From Megalobrama amblycephala (lineage: Eukaryota; Chordata; Actinopteri; Cypriniformes; Xenocyprididae), in the NCBI RefSeq assembly GCF_018812025.1, contig NC_063063.1, positions 5,781,442 to 5,845,441 of the forward strand: a stretch of DNA of 64,000 bases, in the 5' to 3' direction. Numbering within the stretch: position 1 is the first letter of the stretch; each line of letters opens with the position of its first letter. This document shows positions 10,530-22,319 of this stretch, in pieces. The position numbers and the translations under genes were made by a program. The notes beneath the pieces are model-generated. The model saw only the letters and a list, made by a program, of their open reading frames with translations. It ran no database searches and had not been told where the DNA came from.

Positions 10530-12089
10530 TTAACACTCTGAGGTCTGAAAACGCGCCGGCGCGTTTTGCAGGTTTTTTTTCACATTGCAGCAAAACAGAC
10601 TTAAAATACTCCGTCATTTTTTGTCATAGACACATAAGTAATATATCAATTGAAACTATAGAATATCTTCTTTTATTTGTATACACTCAGAGTAAAAACA
10701 AAATGTTGTGCTTTTTGTAAAATAAAGAAAACTAACATGATGCGTGATTTCTCCTCTCCCTCTGAACGAAGTCCAATCTGATAGTTCTCAGAAAATGAAC
10801 TGTAACTTAGTGAATACTAATCACAGAAAAATTACACTTATGTCTAAAAAACGATAAGATGTCAGGTTTTAAATCATGTAAGTCAAATCGAAAACAAACC
10901 TTCTGTGTTTATGTAATCTGTATGAAAAGAGAGCCATGTCAGAAGTCCGTGATTCAGCTCATTATCCGCTAATGCGGCCACGCCCACGGAGGGAGCGCTA
11001 TTCAGACGCAAATTCTGAGTCAATACATGCATTCATCGTCTCAAACGTGTATTTATTGTCTTGAAAAGTGTTTATCTGGATGTAAAAGTCATGGTTAGCG
11101 AGCTCTAGAAGACATGCAGTTAGTTCCTGTTTTCTTTTCTTCTATAGATGAATTTTAGATGAGTTTTTGTTTCTTTAGCGCCCTCCGGCTGCAGTATGAA
11201 TTGGAAACTCCATTCATGGAATAGCCTCTTCTTCTTTTAGATGAATTTGTGGACTAAAAATGCACAGAGAGCGCCCTCCGGCTTCAAGTATGAATTGAAA
11301 ACACCAGCGCTCATAGTAATGACAATGAATATTAAATAAATATAACTCCTCTGTATAGAAAATTGACATAAGCATATGAGAATCCAATATTTCTCCAAAT
11401 GTGCATGCTTTTAAACTAAAAGCCTATATTCAGACTCTTTGCATCACAGAAATACAATAAAACCATTACTTTATATTGTAATAATATTTTTCTGTATGTT
11501 TCATATATCATGATGAGCTTGAGACATCACAGAAGGTTTTTTTCACAGCCTACCTGACTGAAATGCCTCATTAATATGCAAGTCATTTCAGCTCATTACT
11601 ATGCAATTCTTTTGTCTTCTCAGGTGAGAATGGCCCATTATTCAGTGGTGATTCACGCCTCCATGCATACTGTGTTTCTTGGCAAAAAGTGTCTTACAAA
11701 AACTAAATCAATATATTGTTTTATATGAAGGAGTAGGCAGCATAATTTTTACATAATTTTGAAGCAAAAACTCTAGTCTACAACCTCCAATACCCTAAAG
11801 TATTGTAAACACAGATTTACTATACTTTTTTTGGCCTTATTTCAGTGACTTTAAGTTTTTTGTTTTTTCAATAACCACGCATAAATGTTATTCCTTCAAA
11901 AACACAAACATGTACATACATGTTCCTCACATATTATTGTAGCCTAGTTTGTGCTGAATACAGTGTAATGACACTTTTTCCATTAATATGTTTATGAACA
12001 ACTGAAAAAAGCACAAATGTCAGGGCATGTCAAAACTTCTCCAGGCCCCAAATCAGGCCCCAAATCAGCCCAAAACTCCAGAGGGTTAA
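10530..12089 (+). mobile_element. TTAA-flanked element, TTAACCCTCTGGAGTC family (full copy)
   Basis: The left end TTAACACTCTGAGGTC and right end AAACTCCAGAGGGTTAA form inverted termini bordered by TTAA. A perfect GC palindrome AACGCGCCGGCGCGTT lies 20 bp inside the left end. A long inverted copy is at 53082-54548 and a truncated direct copy at 7034-7649. The middle holds two tandem related blocks with GAGCGCCCTCCGGCT (about 11175 and 11267). No coding capacity seen. Confidence 0.8.
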
Positions 12090-12391
12090 AACATGGATAA
12101 ATCAACTTATCAGCTTACAGTGTGTAAGTTTCCTCGCCTTCCATTGCCAATTGCGCTCGCTCCTGTTGCGGCCTCAATATGGCACCCCGCGTAAGCTAGG
12201 GGTATTGAAATGAATAGTTTCTACGATGCATTGAGATGCGGACTTGGACGATTCTGCATCAATGCAGTAATAGACCATAATTGATTATAGCCTACTGACA
12301 TTTCTCTGTACAACTTTCTCCAATATTTTGAATTTGGACTGCAGTACCCATTTCAACCACTTGCTGTCAATATTTCATACTGCACCTTTAA

Positions 12392-13327
12392 AGCATTTTA
12401 GTCCATGATCACCCAAAATGGTTGGTAATACCAGTCTTAAACAGGGCCGTTTTATTAGTCTTTCCCTTCAGGGCTTTTTAACATTCTGGCAACATCAGGC
12501 AAATTGATCTCTTAAAGCCACAGTTTGATAAACATGTCTATCGTTTGAGCTATTCTTCAGATATTGACTATATATCTCTGGAGCCAGATTAAAGATGAAC
12601 TGTTCACATGTTAGACAAGCAGTCCTATACAGATATGAAGACCTCTTCAGTTCATGGGTCATTCTTGCTTATATAGAATCGAACTGGCTGCATTTGAAAG
12701 TTCAGGAATTATGGGTCTAAGCTATACAACATTAATGCATGCTGCTTTGGTTAAAAGTAGTTGCCAAATGCTTAAAAGCAACCACATTTTTTTTTTTAAG
12801 AAGAAGAAGAAGGGAAAAAAAGAGCTCCGTAGTTCAATAAGCCAGAGCTTTTTGGAGATGATGCTCAGAATTATTAATGATCTCTCAGGTGAGATCAGAG
12901 TGAGACCAGGAGTGTAATCTGATCTTGATCAGTTTATTCAGCCGTTTAAAATTGCCTCGGCTGGAACGTGTGAAGTCCTGAATCTCCAGCTCTGGCCTTT
13001 CCTACACAGATGAACCGTACCATCTGTCCTGTTTGCCATTCAGATGGATTCCCAGGTGCATGTGCATATGAGAATGCACCACCACTACATTATCTCCCTG
13101 GATGGTAATTAGTCTCTGGTGTTCATTGGAAATTCCCAACCAGCCAGGACCACAGGTCATCAGATTCCTGTGTAGCGCTTCATGTATCAGGCTTCATTGC
13201 ACTGCCATTTATCAACGCTGCTGCCTCGCTGCTTAATTTACAGCCTGATCGCAGTAAATGGTTACTTTCAGTTATGAGCAACTGAACTTTAGAGTCTGGA
13301 AAAGATATTAATATATTTATTAAGATT
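12392..13327. other. Unique intron sequence, possible conserved noncoding element at 12860-13280
   Basis: After a stretch of ordinary intron, 12860-13280 has balanced composition, no repeat signature and no open frame. It includes the E-box-type block CAGATG...CAGGTGCATGTGCATATG. It is a candidate regulatory element by appearance only. Confidence 0.35.
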
Positions 13328-13550
13328 TTTGGTTACACTTTATTTTACAGTGCCGTAGTTACATTGTGATTTCTCAAATAAGTACTGAGTACTATTAATT
13401 AACTACATGTACTTACTATAGAGTTACAGTTAGGGTTAGGGTTTGGTTTAGGGTTAGTTACTTGTAATTATGCACAATTTACTGTTATTACTATAGTAAG
13501 TACATGTAGTAACGTGTAACTACGGTACTGTAAAATAAAGTGTTACCAAA
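13328..13550. repeat. Palindromic MITE, TTTGGTTACACTTTATTTTA termini
   Basis: The left end TTTGGTTACACTTTATTTTA is mirrored by TAAAATAAAGTGTTACCAAA at the right end, with inner inverted blocks ACTACATGTACTTACTATAG and its complement. 223 bp, no coding capacity. Related copies at 41149-41416, 42956-43213 and a fragment at 47869-47925. Confidence 0.85.
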
Positions 13551-13552
13551 TT

Positions 13553-13950
13553 TTTTAAAAGTTTTTAAAAGAAGTCTCTTAAGCTTTCCCACAGCTGCAT
13601 TTATTTGATCAAAAATTAGAAATAGAATAAAACAGTAATTTTTTATTGCAATCTAAAAGAACTGTTTTCTTTTAATTTATTCTTCTGATGGCAAAGCATT
13701 ACTCCAGTCTTCAGTGTCACATGACCCTTCAGAAATCATTCTAATATGCTGATTTGCTGCTCAATTTTTATCAGTTAACAGTATACTGTTATCAGTAATG
13801 TGTCCATGCTGAATAAAAAGTTTAAGAGTTTTAAAGTTTTAGATCTTACTTTTAATCCCCAAACATTTGAATGATAGTTTATCAGTTTCCACAAAAATAT
13901 GAAGCAGCACAAAACTGATAACACAGATTATAATAATAAGAAATGTTTAA
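13553..13950 (-). repeat. Dispersed cyprinid repeat, reverse orientation
   Basis: Reverse complement of the family seen at 1395-1635: CACAGCTGCATTTATTTGATC, ACTCCAGTCTTCAGTGTCAC and TGACCCTTCAGAAATCATTC are diagnostic blocks. Confidence 0.75.
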
Positions 13951-14728
13951 ACCATCTGAGTGAAAAGCTTATGCTATAAAAATTGAGAATAAATGTTGGA
14001 TATTTAACATTTCTTCATAATAGTGAGTAGGAAAGGCTGTCAGTTTGACTTAAGTAAAATGTTATTCTCACTGTACTATAGTTAAAGTTCATCTGTCTAG
14101 CATAATACACAGAATCTGGTGACCTACTACTATACTATACAGTGCTTTCACATAATGGGTCTCTATATAGAACATGAAAATATATAGCTGTATTTATATT
14201 TTAGGAAAGAAAAGCTGATATTATATGGGAAGTATCCGTGAAGTGCCCCAATGTTACTCCCCACCATCTCCAACACAGTCCTGCAGCCTCACGACCAGCT
14301 GACCGCTGGGATGTTATTCCAGGATCTGGGAGACTGCTGGGATATGTGCTTGCGTCTCCCTGAGCTTGTCTCCAGGAGGGAATGAGTTCTGTGAAGCGTG
14401 TAAATCAAAATGTTATTCATACCTATGTGTTTCTTCAGGCAGCAAGGAACAGGCCATGCCACAGGTCAGAGTTTAGATGCTGGATGTAAGTCGGCTTGCT
14501 TTACTTATCTGAACACTGCAGAACTTGCACCAAATTTTACACAGAAACACGTTGGTGTAAATGTGTATTAGTCATGCTCAGAGTTCAAATTTTTACCTTT
14601 ACTTACAGGAAAATATATACTTTTCACCTTCTAAATTTCAGAGTGTTTCATCTGTTTTTTGCCCCTGCTCTGGCGTGTTTATGCTCTTTCTCCGGTTGCA
14701 GTAGCACATGGATGGTTCTGACTGACTG
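13951..14728. other. Intron, no recognised feature
   Basis: Unique-looking. The 14230-14410 part is more GC-balanced than its surroundings but has no supported exon. Confidence 0.45.
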
Positions 14729-15781
14729 TTAAAGTGCCCTATTATGCGTTTTCGAATATTACCTTTCACGCAGTGTGTAATGTAGCTGTCTGTGAATGTA
14801 AACGATCTGCAAAGTTGTGAAGTCGAAAGTGCACGATAAATAAAGTTATTGTCTCTCTCTCTTAAAAATAGAATCAACTCTGAACAGCCTAAACAGTATT
14901 CCAGTCTCACTTCCATGACACATTACCATAATGCCCGGCTATGTTCTACGTTGTCTGCCGACGAGCAACTTGACCCACCCACAAACTCTATAGCATTTCC
15001 GTGTGGCTAACATTATGTCGAGAAGACGCTGTGTCCTACACTGTGAAAGTAAATGTGTTTTATTTTCACTTCCGAGTAACGAGGCTGCAAAGAATCAGAG
15101 GCTAAACATTTTTTTCAACAATATGACAGCAGTACAATCCCAATCTTTTGTTGTGTTCCCATAATTTTACTGACGACTGCTTCTTAAACCTCTGGGAGTT
15201 CAACACAGGATTCACAAAACACTTGGTCTTAAAATATGGACCAATGCCCAGTTTATTTGGACCAGCTTGCTCCTCTGAATCTCAACCTTTAAGCATGATT
15301 AATTTATGTTTATATTTTCTAGCAATCGTTCGAAATACATAGTGTTGTATGTTATGTTGTGTAATGTACACCCTCGTCTGTATGTCACCTGCTAACCGGC
15401 TAACTCACGATTCTGTAGTTCTGCTATTCAGATGTGGGTCCAGTATTGTCTAAAAATGTGTCAGATTAATGCAGCTTGTCTGTTTTATTACTTGGAGTAA
15501 TGATCAAGGATGGAGCACGACTTTTGTTTACAAAGTGTAATGCATTATCAGTTATTCAGTGTAGGCTCAAGGAAAGGAGGGGTTTAGAGAGGCTGATTCT
15601 TCTAACTGCTTATAACGAATCGTTTACGAATCATTGAGAACTGAGGTGAAATTAAATGTATATTATGAGAAAACAAATGTGTTTTTTGAACCTTGCATGC
15701 ATGTAAACCTGTTGTAGGAGACTCCCAAAACCATATTAGTAACCTTAAAAAAGGCATAATAGGGGGATTTTTATGTGTTAA
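14729..15781. mobile_element. TTAA-flanked element, TTAAAGTGCCCTATTATGC family
   Basis: Left TTAAAGTGCCCTATTATGCG and, near the right end, AAGGCATAATAGGGGGA form diverged inverted termini. TTAA occurs at 14729 and 15778. No coding capacity: the small open frames inside have no domain. Confidence 0.7.
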
Positions 15782-15904
15782 ATTCATTTCTGCTGTTAGT
15801 ATCAGGCTAGAAGAGTTTGGCACCTCAAAAGACTTTACTTTTTCAGGGACTTTCTAATGAGATTAACAATTAACAATTAGCATGGTGCTCCCTGAGTGCA
15901 TGGG

Positions 15905-16205
15905 ACATTAAAAATAAAGTCACCATGAAATCAAAATGAACATTCTTATTTTTTTTGTTTTTATGGAATATTGCCATATTTATTATACATGATTTAACCA
16001 TGTGCCCTCATATTCAATAATCAAAATAACTTCCTCTCCCACTTGCAGCGACATTTCTCTTCTCTGATGATGTGTTTACGGGCGAGAGGGTGGGGCAACC
16101 TGTCACTCACATGACATCACAGCAATAGCAAACCACAACCATCCAATCAATTCCCGATGGACAAAATCAAGTCCCATCCTACATTTTACTTGTTAGAGAA
16201 GCCGT
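15905..16205 (+). repeat. Dispersed repeat, copy 1 (pair with 32590-32850)
   Basis: Shares with 32590-32850 the blocks TTTATGGAATATTGC, CAACCTGTCACTCACATGA, AATAGCAAACCACAACC and CCAATCAATTCCCGATGGAC. Same orientation as the second copy. No termini recognised. Confidence 0.75.
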
Positions 16206-16539
16206 TTCAATCAGATATACATCACAATAGGAATGAAAAAACGATATCATAACATCAGTTTCATGCCAACTTCAAGCAATAAGCCACTCAACACTACAAT
16301 GATTTTACCAGGGTTAAGGCATGTTCTTCACTTAATCACCAAAATCACCATAAAGCAAGCATTTGACTCCATTGTTTGATAAATGGGCAGCTGACAAGAA
16401 ATATGCTTGTGTCCTGAAATATGACATGCCATGGTATACAGAACAGCATTTTGCTAACTCTATTATAGTTATTATGCAAACAGCTTGTATAATTATACTG
16501 TGTTGACATTTGTAATTTGGCTAACTTATAAGTCTTGCC

Positions 16540-16663
16540 CCCAGTTTCACAGACAAGGCTTAACCCTAGTCCTAGACTAAAATGCATGCAATGCTGTTTC
16601 AGCTGAAAGCAAATTGCACTGACATACAGTATCTTAAAATATGTCAGTGCCATTGTTTTGTCT
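16540..16663 (+). repeat. Dispersed repeat (CAGACAAGGCTTAACCCTAG type)
   Basis: A block with TTAACCCTAGTCCTAGACTA, CTGTTTCAGCTGAAAGCAAA, TTGCACTGACATA and AAAATATGTCAGTGCCATTG, a common cyprinid repeat. It directly abuts a fragment of the TTAAAGGGTTAGTTCACCC family. Confidence 0.6.
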
Positions 16664-16750
16664 TAAAGGGTTAGTTCACCCAAAAATGACAAGAATACAT
16701 TTTGTGCACAAAAAACAAAACAAAAATAACGACTTTATTTAACAATTTAA
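16664..16750 (+). repeat. Fragment of TTAAAGGGTTAGTTCACCC MITE
   Basis: Left terminus TTAAAGGGTTAGTTCACCC followed by a jump to GAATACATTTTGTGCACAAA and GACTTTATTTAACAATT, which in the full copy (5166-5907) lies internally, so most of the element is deleted. Confidence 0.75.
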
Positions 16751-17341
16751 AATGTAAAATATATAGTAATATGATAAAAAACATTAATGTTCAATAAATT
16801 GTATGTATTACTAATAGTAATAACAAAAAGTTATGTGTCTTATACAGTCCATTAGCCTAACTGTGAGTTGTTGCCAAGCAACATAATGATCAAAGAAAGT
16901 TCAAAGAGTTTCCAGCAAAATTTAAAATTGAGATTTCCAGGCCTGGAAAAGTCATGAAAATGTATAAATCTTACAAAGTCACTGAACTTTCTATATTTCT
17001 ATAAACATACTTTTTTTTAAATATTTCATCCCCTGCTCTTTGTGAGTGCAAACTCTGTAAAATGATTTTTCAAATCTTTATCCTGTATTCATGAAAGACT
17101 GAATGAGTCATGGGAATGCATTAGTTAAAAGGTGCGGGAAACCTGATTCACGGTCACAGGTGTGCACATATTGGCTATTTTACAAAAGCTTTGAACACTG
17201 CTCATCATCCCAGTTTAGAAACAGAACATTATAAACTGCAGTTTGTGCTTTGCTATTATGAATGAAGCTGAAGTCATGATGTGTCGGACATTATCCTGTT
17301 ATCACAATCATCTGTTTGTCTTAAGAGACAAGACGTATAAG
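16751..17341. other. Intron, no recognised feature
   Basis: Nothing supported; ends at the target duplication of the next element. Confidence 0.5.
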
Positions 17342-18880
17342 TAGGGTTGGGTGTCATTTTAATTTTAACCATTCTGACTCTGCTTATCGATTCCAATTCA
17401 TATCAATTCCTAATTTTTATTCCAATAAGGTAAAAAAAAATAGATATTAGATATTTATTCTAAGTCTTTTTGCATAACATTTCATTGTAGCTGAATACCA
17501 TGAACAAAAATCAACAAGCTAAAGAACATTTACACTGGGAACTTTTGCAAAAACAACTAGCCTAACTAATATAAATTTCAAGCATTATTAAAGACATGTA
17601 AACACATAATAGAACAAATAGTCAAATTAGCAATCGCACAAATAAATACAACTGAACAAAGATATGATTTGAAATAAACAGTGTTTATTTTCGGTTATTA
17701 TACAGAAACTGTTATCGAATGTAAAACAACACAGCACTTTAAAAATAATATATGCATTACAAATATAGTTACAAAAACAGGAAGTGAAATTACTCTTTGT
17801 CTTTTATTGTTTGATTTACATTATTATAGAGTTGGCAGCAGGAATATTAGGCTGCTGTCACTTTAAGAGCTGCACGGATCCAATATACTGTTGCACGTCA
17901 ACTGTTTACGTTCACTTAAGACATAACTGACTGTGTTTACAGGGATATTTTGACATATTTTTGTCTGTATTTGTCTAAGTGCAAAAAGACATGGAAGAGA
18001 ACTCAGTTCAGTATCGCACACTATAAGGTATGAATGGCGGCTTTCTGTGCTGCACACACATCCAAAAAGTGCGCACAGAAAGCCGCCTCTCATACTGTAT
18101 ATGAGTTCTCTTCCATGTCTTTTTGCACTTAGACAAAGGGAACCTATAATGCCCTGTAATGGTGTAGTAAAAGTCTCTGGTGTCCCCAGAATGTGTCTGT
18201 GAAGTTTCAGCTCAAAATACAGCACAGATCATTTATTATAGCTTGTCAAATTTGCCCCTATTTGGGAATGAGCAAAAACACGCAGTTTTTGTGTGTGTCC
18301 CTTTAAATACAAATGAGCTGCTGCTCCCGGCCCCCTTTCCAGAAGAGGGTGGAGCTTTAACAGCTCATGCTTCAGTTGCTCAACAACAACAACAAAGCTG
18401 GAGAATCTCACGCAGCCAAAATGAGGATTGTCAGTAACGGTGTTCAGCCTTACATTGTTCAAACCGGAGTCGACACTGATGGAGAGACTCAGGAAGAAGT
18501 TACAACTTTTAGAATGAAACTAGACATTTCTGAACGGTTAGTGGATAAATTTATGTAGTTGCTGTGGAGTTGATTCAACTCATCGACTAGCATTTGCCGT
18601 TATGTTAATCTTTTGTGCAAATCCAGCGTTGAATTGACTCTCATTTGTGAAAGAGTCCACCAGTAAATTTACGGAATGGTAACAACACTCTACTACAAGA
18701 ACTCTTCCTCTTCTCTAAAGCAGCCAAACATGACCTCGCCCCCTTTGTTGCATGTTCCCGGGGGCGGGGTTTATGTACATCTTAAGGTTTGTGATGTTAC
18801 CAACCCGGGAACAAGTATCCGATTCCTGACCTTAAGCATTTGATTCCAGAATTGGAATAGTTTTTCGATTCCCAACCCTA
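17342..18880. mobile_element. hAT-like non-autonomous element, TAGGGTTGGG termini
   Basis: Termini TAGGGTTGGG and CCCAACCCTA are perfect 10-bp inverted repeats. Flanks CGTATAAG (17334-17341) and TGTATAAG (18881-18888) agree at 7 of 8 bases, a hAT-type 8-bp target duplication. Subterminal blocks TCGATTCCAATTC and TTCCAGAATTGGAATAG are also inverted. An internal 166-bp hairpin is at 17971-18136. A fragment of another family (AAAGGGAACCTATAATGCCC) begins at 18134. The several short open frames inside are element sequence. Confidence 0.85.
17971..18136. repeat. Internal hairpin in hAT-like element
   Basis: TTGTCTAAGTGCAAAAAGAC, ATGGAAGAGAACTCA and GGCGGCTTTCTGTG are mirrored by CACAGAAAGCCGCC, TGAGTTCTCTTCCAT and GTCTTTTTGCACTTAGACAA. 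The arms are about 70 bp around a short centre. Confidence 0.85.
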
Positions 18881-20079
18881 TGTATAAGAGGTAAGTGCGA
18901 GAGTGATTGTTTCATATATGGATGGAGTCTCTTTCCATTCACAGGTGTTTGGCGAGGAAGCATCCCCATACAGCTGAATGTTTAAATCATGATGGAATGC
19001 AAGTCTTTTTTTTTTCCTGAGAAGGAGTTTGAGGGCTGCTCTTCTGTGACCTGCATGAGTATTAAACCTCAGATCTCTAGAGAGGAGCCCTGCCAATCAT
19101 TTCTTGGTGGTGATAGTTGTTATGGAGGAATGTGGGAAGCCGAAGGGTTTTCTGGAGAGTTACTTTGAATGCAACTCACTGATGCATCTCAGAGCAAAGG
19201 TGGCTCATGTTGGTCATATCCTCCAGCCATTCAGCGAGGTTACCTGGTAACTGAATGCTCTTATGCACAATCGCACAGCTATGGCAGTACATTTCGGTGG
19301 CAGTCATGCTGTTTATGCTTGTGGACTGGTCTATATCTGCACAATGGGGCAGCGAGCCTGCTTTACTTTCAATGCATTCCTTTTGTTTTATTTTTAATTC
19401 TGCAGAATTCTTTCTCATGGAGGAGCAGAGCCGAACAATTTCCCATATTAAAACGCACTGTATTGATGCAAATGTGGTCATCTTGTGGTCAGTAGGAACG
19501 TATCGTAATCATGCGCTTAAAGGAATATTCCAGGTTCAATACATGTTAGGTTCTATTGACCATCACCTCTGGGGTGATATTGATTTACCACAGAAAATAA
19601 CTTTGACTCGTCCTTCAGCTTGTAAAAATAAACAAAAGAAAAATGTTGTTTGATGCTTATAGATTTCCATTGTATCTACATTACTGACAATCCATTTTTT
19701 TTTTTTTTTGTTTATTAAAGAGTTTAAGTTCTATTTAACCCAGGATATTTATTTAATGCTTGCTTTGTTATAATTGTTTAATTACATTAAATTACATTAC
19801 AATACACTACCGGTCAAAATTTTTATTTTGAGAAAATAAGATAAGCCTGTGTTTTCCTGCAGAGCTGAATGGCAATAGATCCACACTGGTCCACATTTTA
19901 TTTTGTGTGGAAGCATTAAACTCTAAAGGTGAGATATTATTCAGTTTGCCCTCAAAGTCAAATATAGAGTGGCATATAGATGCTTCATTTCATGAAAGTA
20001 ACTTTTAAAAGTGGCCTTTTGATTCAGAAGTCTGACCATGTTATCAGTAATGTGACCTGTCTGACAGCTCTTGAAATCT
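18881..20079. other. Intron with repeat pieces at 19517-19640 and 19805-19845
   Basis: 19517-19640 begins TTAAAGGAATATTCCAGGTT and reads as a dispersed cyprinid repeat; the longer open frame over it (19255-19653) is therefore not a gene. 19805-19845 has CACTACCGGTCAAAATTTTT, the terminus of the family at 31199-31560. The rest is unassigned. Confidence 0.55.
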
Positions 20080-20165
20080 TTAATTCAATTCAGTTCAATT
20101 CACATTTATTTGTATAACGCTTTTCACAATACATATCATTTCAAAGCAGCTTTACAGAGAATGCG
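20080..20165 (+). repeat. Retroelement-like fragment (TTTATTTGTATAACGC type)
   Basis: TTCAATTCACATTTATTTGT, ATAACGCTTTTCACAATACA and TTTCAAAGCAGCTTTACAGA match a common fish retroelement tail sequence. Class assignment is uncertain. Confidence 0.5.
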
Positions 20166-20369
20166 TGTCAACATTAAAAGTAAGAGTAAACTCTAACAAC
20201 CATGTTTAGAGTTTAGAGTAATCTGTTATCGGAGGTGACTGTCCGATGTATGTAATTTCAGAAATGTACATATAATCATGCAGTTAGCTAACAATGTAAT
20301 AATTTAGGTAATTTAATTTACAATCACTGTTAGCAGATTAAGAGATATGGAGAGAGCTTATAAGAGAGC

Positions 20370-20907
20370 TTACCCTAAACCGATCTTTTTTTTTTTCCTC
20401 GTCTCAAAAAATATCTGCGTCCACACGAAACCACTGAAACGACTCAAAACGATGTAGTATACATGCCAGACCATTATGTGGCGCTGTAATTCTGCCGCAG
20501 AAATGCACTTAAAGCAGCGAAGAAGACTTGGAGAATGCGCATAAACCTTGCGCGCTGAATACAAACTTTAGCAAAGCTTAGAAATAACACTTTATTTTGG
20601 TTCAGTAGCTTCTGCAGCACGAACGCAAGCATGTAGAGTCTATTGCTAGCTATTGCTGTTGTTGGTGCTGTTTTGTGGTGTTAGCGCGTCTGACTAGGGT
20701 CGACACGTGGGGTGATGACATCATCATTGCCCCGTCCACACGATAACGGCAAAATGGCGTTTTCAAATTTTTCCACTCTGGGACCCGGTTTCAAAAAATA
20801 CCGGTTTCACCTTTCGAAAACGCTGGATCCGTGTGTGCGAAACGCCTATCCGATAAAAAATTTGTGCGGTTTCACTGAAACGCGTCTCCGTGTGGACGGG
20901 GCCTTAG
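20370..20907. mobile_element. Non-autonomous DNA element (CGTCCACACGRAAAC type)
   Basis: The right end is CGTCTCCGTGTGGACGGGGCC at 20885-20905; a related inverted phrase, ATCTGCGTCCACACGAAACC, is near the left at 20413. GC-rich compared with the surrounding intron. Known cyprinid repeat type. The left border is diverged and no target duplication was identified. Confidence 0.55.
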
Positions 20908-22174
20908 TAATAAATTGTTTGAATTGGCCAACCTGCATTGTAATCCTTTATAGATGCTAATATTGCAGTATGTGTGTATTTTTTAGATGCAGGATTCTTC
21001 CATTGATCCAAGAAATCTCTTTAATTTGTCTGAACTACAGGAATATGAATATTAATGAAAATATAGCATCATCTTACTCACATAGTGGTGATGACATTAA
21101 AATTAAAAACTTTATTTTTGTATATGCTATTTGCTGGTGTACTCCTGAACACTGACAAAAATTTAAATTTAGCAGATATACATAGTTTACAGTGTTTCTC
21201 TTCCTGGAAAACAGACCAAAAATATTGATGACTCATCTTGTACCATGCAGATTTTTGTCCAATCAGATGCTCTCTAGAATGAAAATGCCCCTCCCCTTAA
21301 AAACACCTGTCTCTGACTAGCAATAGCTGTTCAAATGCATCAGTATTGAAAAAAAAAAAAAAGGCACTATCAGATAGAGGAACTAGAGTGAGTAGGTGGT
21401 TTTGGATGTTCTGATTTGATCAAAGGTACTTGGCCTAAAAAGTTTGAAAAGCAAACAACTGCCTCTCTGCTCAGGAGAGATCATTGAATGTCAGGAGCAA
21501 TAAACAGACTCAGGATGTTTGTCAAAATCAATAAAATTTCCTTCCTTCTCACCCTTGTCTCAACAAAAACTGACATGTGTTATGATTTATTTATAGAATT
21601 GCAGAGAGTTGTAAATATATTTTATTTCATGCTGCTGTTCATGCACAAAGTGTCACATCTTAGAAAAGTGTATACACAGCAGTTCCAATGACAAATAATG
21701 TGAACATAATTGCAAATGAGATGACACTGTGATGCATAATGGTTCAATTGGCATTTAATACATAATGGAATGCTTGTAATCTGCTGTATTTCCATACATT
21801 AAATTAGATTAGAGCATTATATTCAGATGTTTTAATAGGCAAAAAAAATTATATTAAAATAATCAAATGTTTGAAGAGGCAACAAGAGAGAGGAAATACA
21901 GGAAAGACTGTTTAATATGCAAGACACGACAATGTCACTAAGCCATATCAGATGTATTATTGGCTTTCTGCCTCTATATCACAAAAGACTTTCTCTCATC
22001 TGAAATGGAACAGTATGCAAATTTGATCTCCTTTCATGGAGAAAGGCATTGTTTTTTTTTTTTTTTCTGGGCAAAACAAAAATATTATACAGAGGAAAGA
22101 TAAATATGGTGGTTTTTCTGGCATTTGCAGGGAAAATTTAGGAGTTCGAGCCAATACGGCTCATTAGATGCAAC
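20908..22174. other. Intron, no recognised feature
   Basis: AT-rich. Short frames at 20970-21155 and 21488-21691 have no domains. The 21890-22060 part looks unique. Confidence 0.5.
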
Positions 22175-22178
22175 TGGC

Positions 22179-22206
22179 AAATAAAATAAAATAAAATAAA
22201 ATAAAT
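22179..22206. repeat. (ATAAA)n microsatellite
   Basis: Five or so AATAA/ATAAA units. Confidence 0.85.
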
Positions 22207-22263
22207 AATTAAATAAATGAATCTGTTAAAATCTGGTAGCCACTGACATATGCTACAAAAATA

Positions 22264-22308
<45 letters not shown>
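22264..22308. repeat. (TA)n microsatellite
   Basis: About 22 uninterrupted TA units. Confidence 0.95.
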
Positions 22309-22310
<2 letters not shown>

Positions 22311-22319
22311 ATATATATA

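Larger units (their letters stand above)
9943..12391. mobile_element. TTAA-flanked element (TTTAAAGGTGC termini) hosting two insertions
   Basis: Left ATGCTTTAAAGGTGC at 9939 and right GCACCTTTAAAGCAT at 12395 are perfect inverted copies over 15 bp. The left subterminal block continues TGTATATATTTTTTTGACTG; the right block reads TTTGGACTGCAGTACCCATT then TACTGCACCTTTAA. A second copy of that right end is at about 59476-59550. Two other repeats (about 10016-10213 and 10530-12089) lie inside. Without them the element would be roughly 0.7 kb. Confidence 0.65.

Noticed and set aside
19255..19653. 132-codon open frame
   Set aside because: Its last third is the dispersed repeat beginning TTAAAGGAATATTCCAGG, the rest has no domain, and overlapping frames exist on both strands.
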